Source: Staphylococcus marylandisciuri
Lineage (GTDB): Bacteria; Bacillota; Bacilli; Staphylococcales; Staphylococcaceae
Length of the DNA: 64,000 bases
NCBI RefSeq assembly: GCF_025519785.1
Contig: NZ_JAOPKZ010000005.1
Span: 104,203 to 168,202, forward strand
Direction: 5' to 3'
In this document: one piece after another, positions 63,923 to 64,000 of the stretch
Numbering within the stretch: position 1 is the stretch's first letter
How the letters are laid out: every line of letters starts with the position of its first letter
The notes under the pieces: model-generated
What the model saw: only the letters and a program-made list of their open reading frames with translations
Told to the model about the DNA's origin: nothing
The model's database searches: none
Made by a program: the position numbers and the translations under genes

Positions 63923-64000
63923 ATATTCCATACTTCGTATTATTGGCTCGCTTTCCTAGGGTGCCGTCTCAGCCTCGGTCTTCGACTGGCACTGCTCCCT

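Overview
The window is a staphylococcal chromosome segment carrying an integrated siphovirus. Low GC, strong Shine-Dalgarno sites, the core order uvrA-hprK-lgt-acyltransferase-TPR-trxB-rapZ-yvcK-whiA and tRNA-Arg-clpP, and dispersed STAR and 'gctgggacataaatcccagc' elements all point to Staphylococcus. A coagulase-negative or S. lugdunensis-like host is my best guess, at low confidence.

Layout. 1-9.5 kb: conserved housekeeping genes (DNA repair, carbon catabolite control, lipoprotein and redox functions, RapZ/YvcK/WhiA). 9.5-19.3 kb: a MarR regulator, a ThDP 2-keto acid decarboxylase with a palindrome over its promoter, a transporter plus two-subunit L-serine dehydratase, small membrane proteins, a Gln-rich coiled-coil membrane protein and a TIGR01777 epimerase, interspersed with repeat elements. 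19.3-24.5 kb: a toxin island with a TslA-like type VII lipase, one TlaA-like partner and four DUF1433 (TilA-like) immunity paralogues. Truncated toxin and partner remnants lie between the immunity copies, and integrase remnants lie inside and at the edge of the island. 24.6-25.6 kb: remnant of an older phage right end holding an orphan CRISPR array whose repeat matches the SaCas9-type type II repeat. 25.55-62.83 kb: a prophage of about 37.3 kb integrated in the 3' end of tRNA-Arg(CCG), followed by CtsR-controlled clpP.

The prophage is modular. The leftward lysogeny module holds integrase, DUF1828-like and DUF6978-like proteins, a CRISPR mini-array, an ImmA-like protein and CI. The rightward part holds cro, antirepressor, SbcC-like ATPase, RecT, SSB, replication initiator and loader, terminase, portal, a MuF-Ntox50 toxin fusion, capsid, connectors, tail, baseplate, holin and lysins. 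A TIR/deoxyribosyltransferase-like gene sits backwards in the early region, and a tail-completion gene is split by an intron-like insertion.

The most unusual feature is the spread of SaCas9-type CRISPR repeats through phage DNA with no cas gene in the window: a two-spacer mini-array in the lysogeny module, a solitary repeat followed by a hairpin in the early operon, one repeat at the phage right end, and an eight-spacer array in the older phage remnant. These could supply guides to a host Cas9 against competing phages, and in the solitary case could act as an RNA-based anti-CRISPR. Those functions are inference; the repeats are seen directly.
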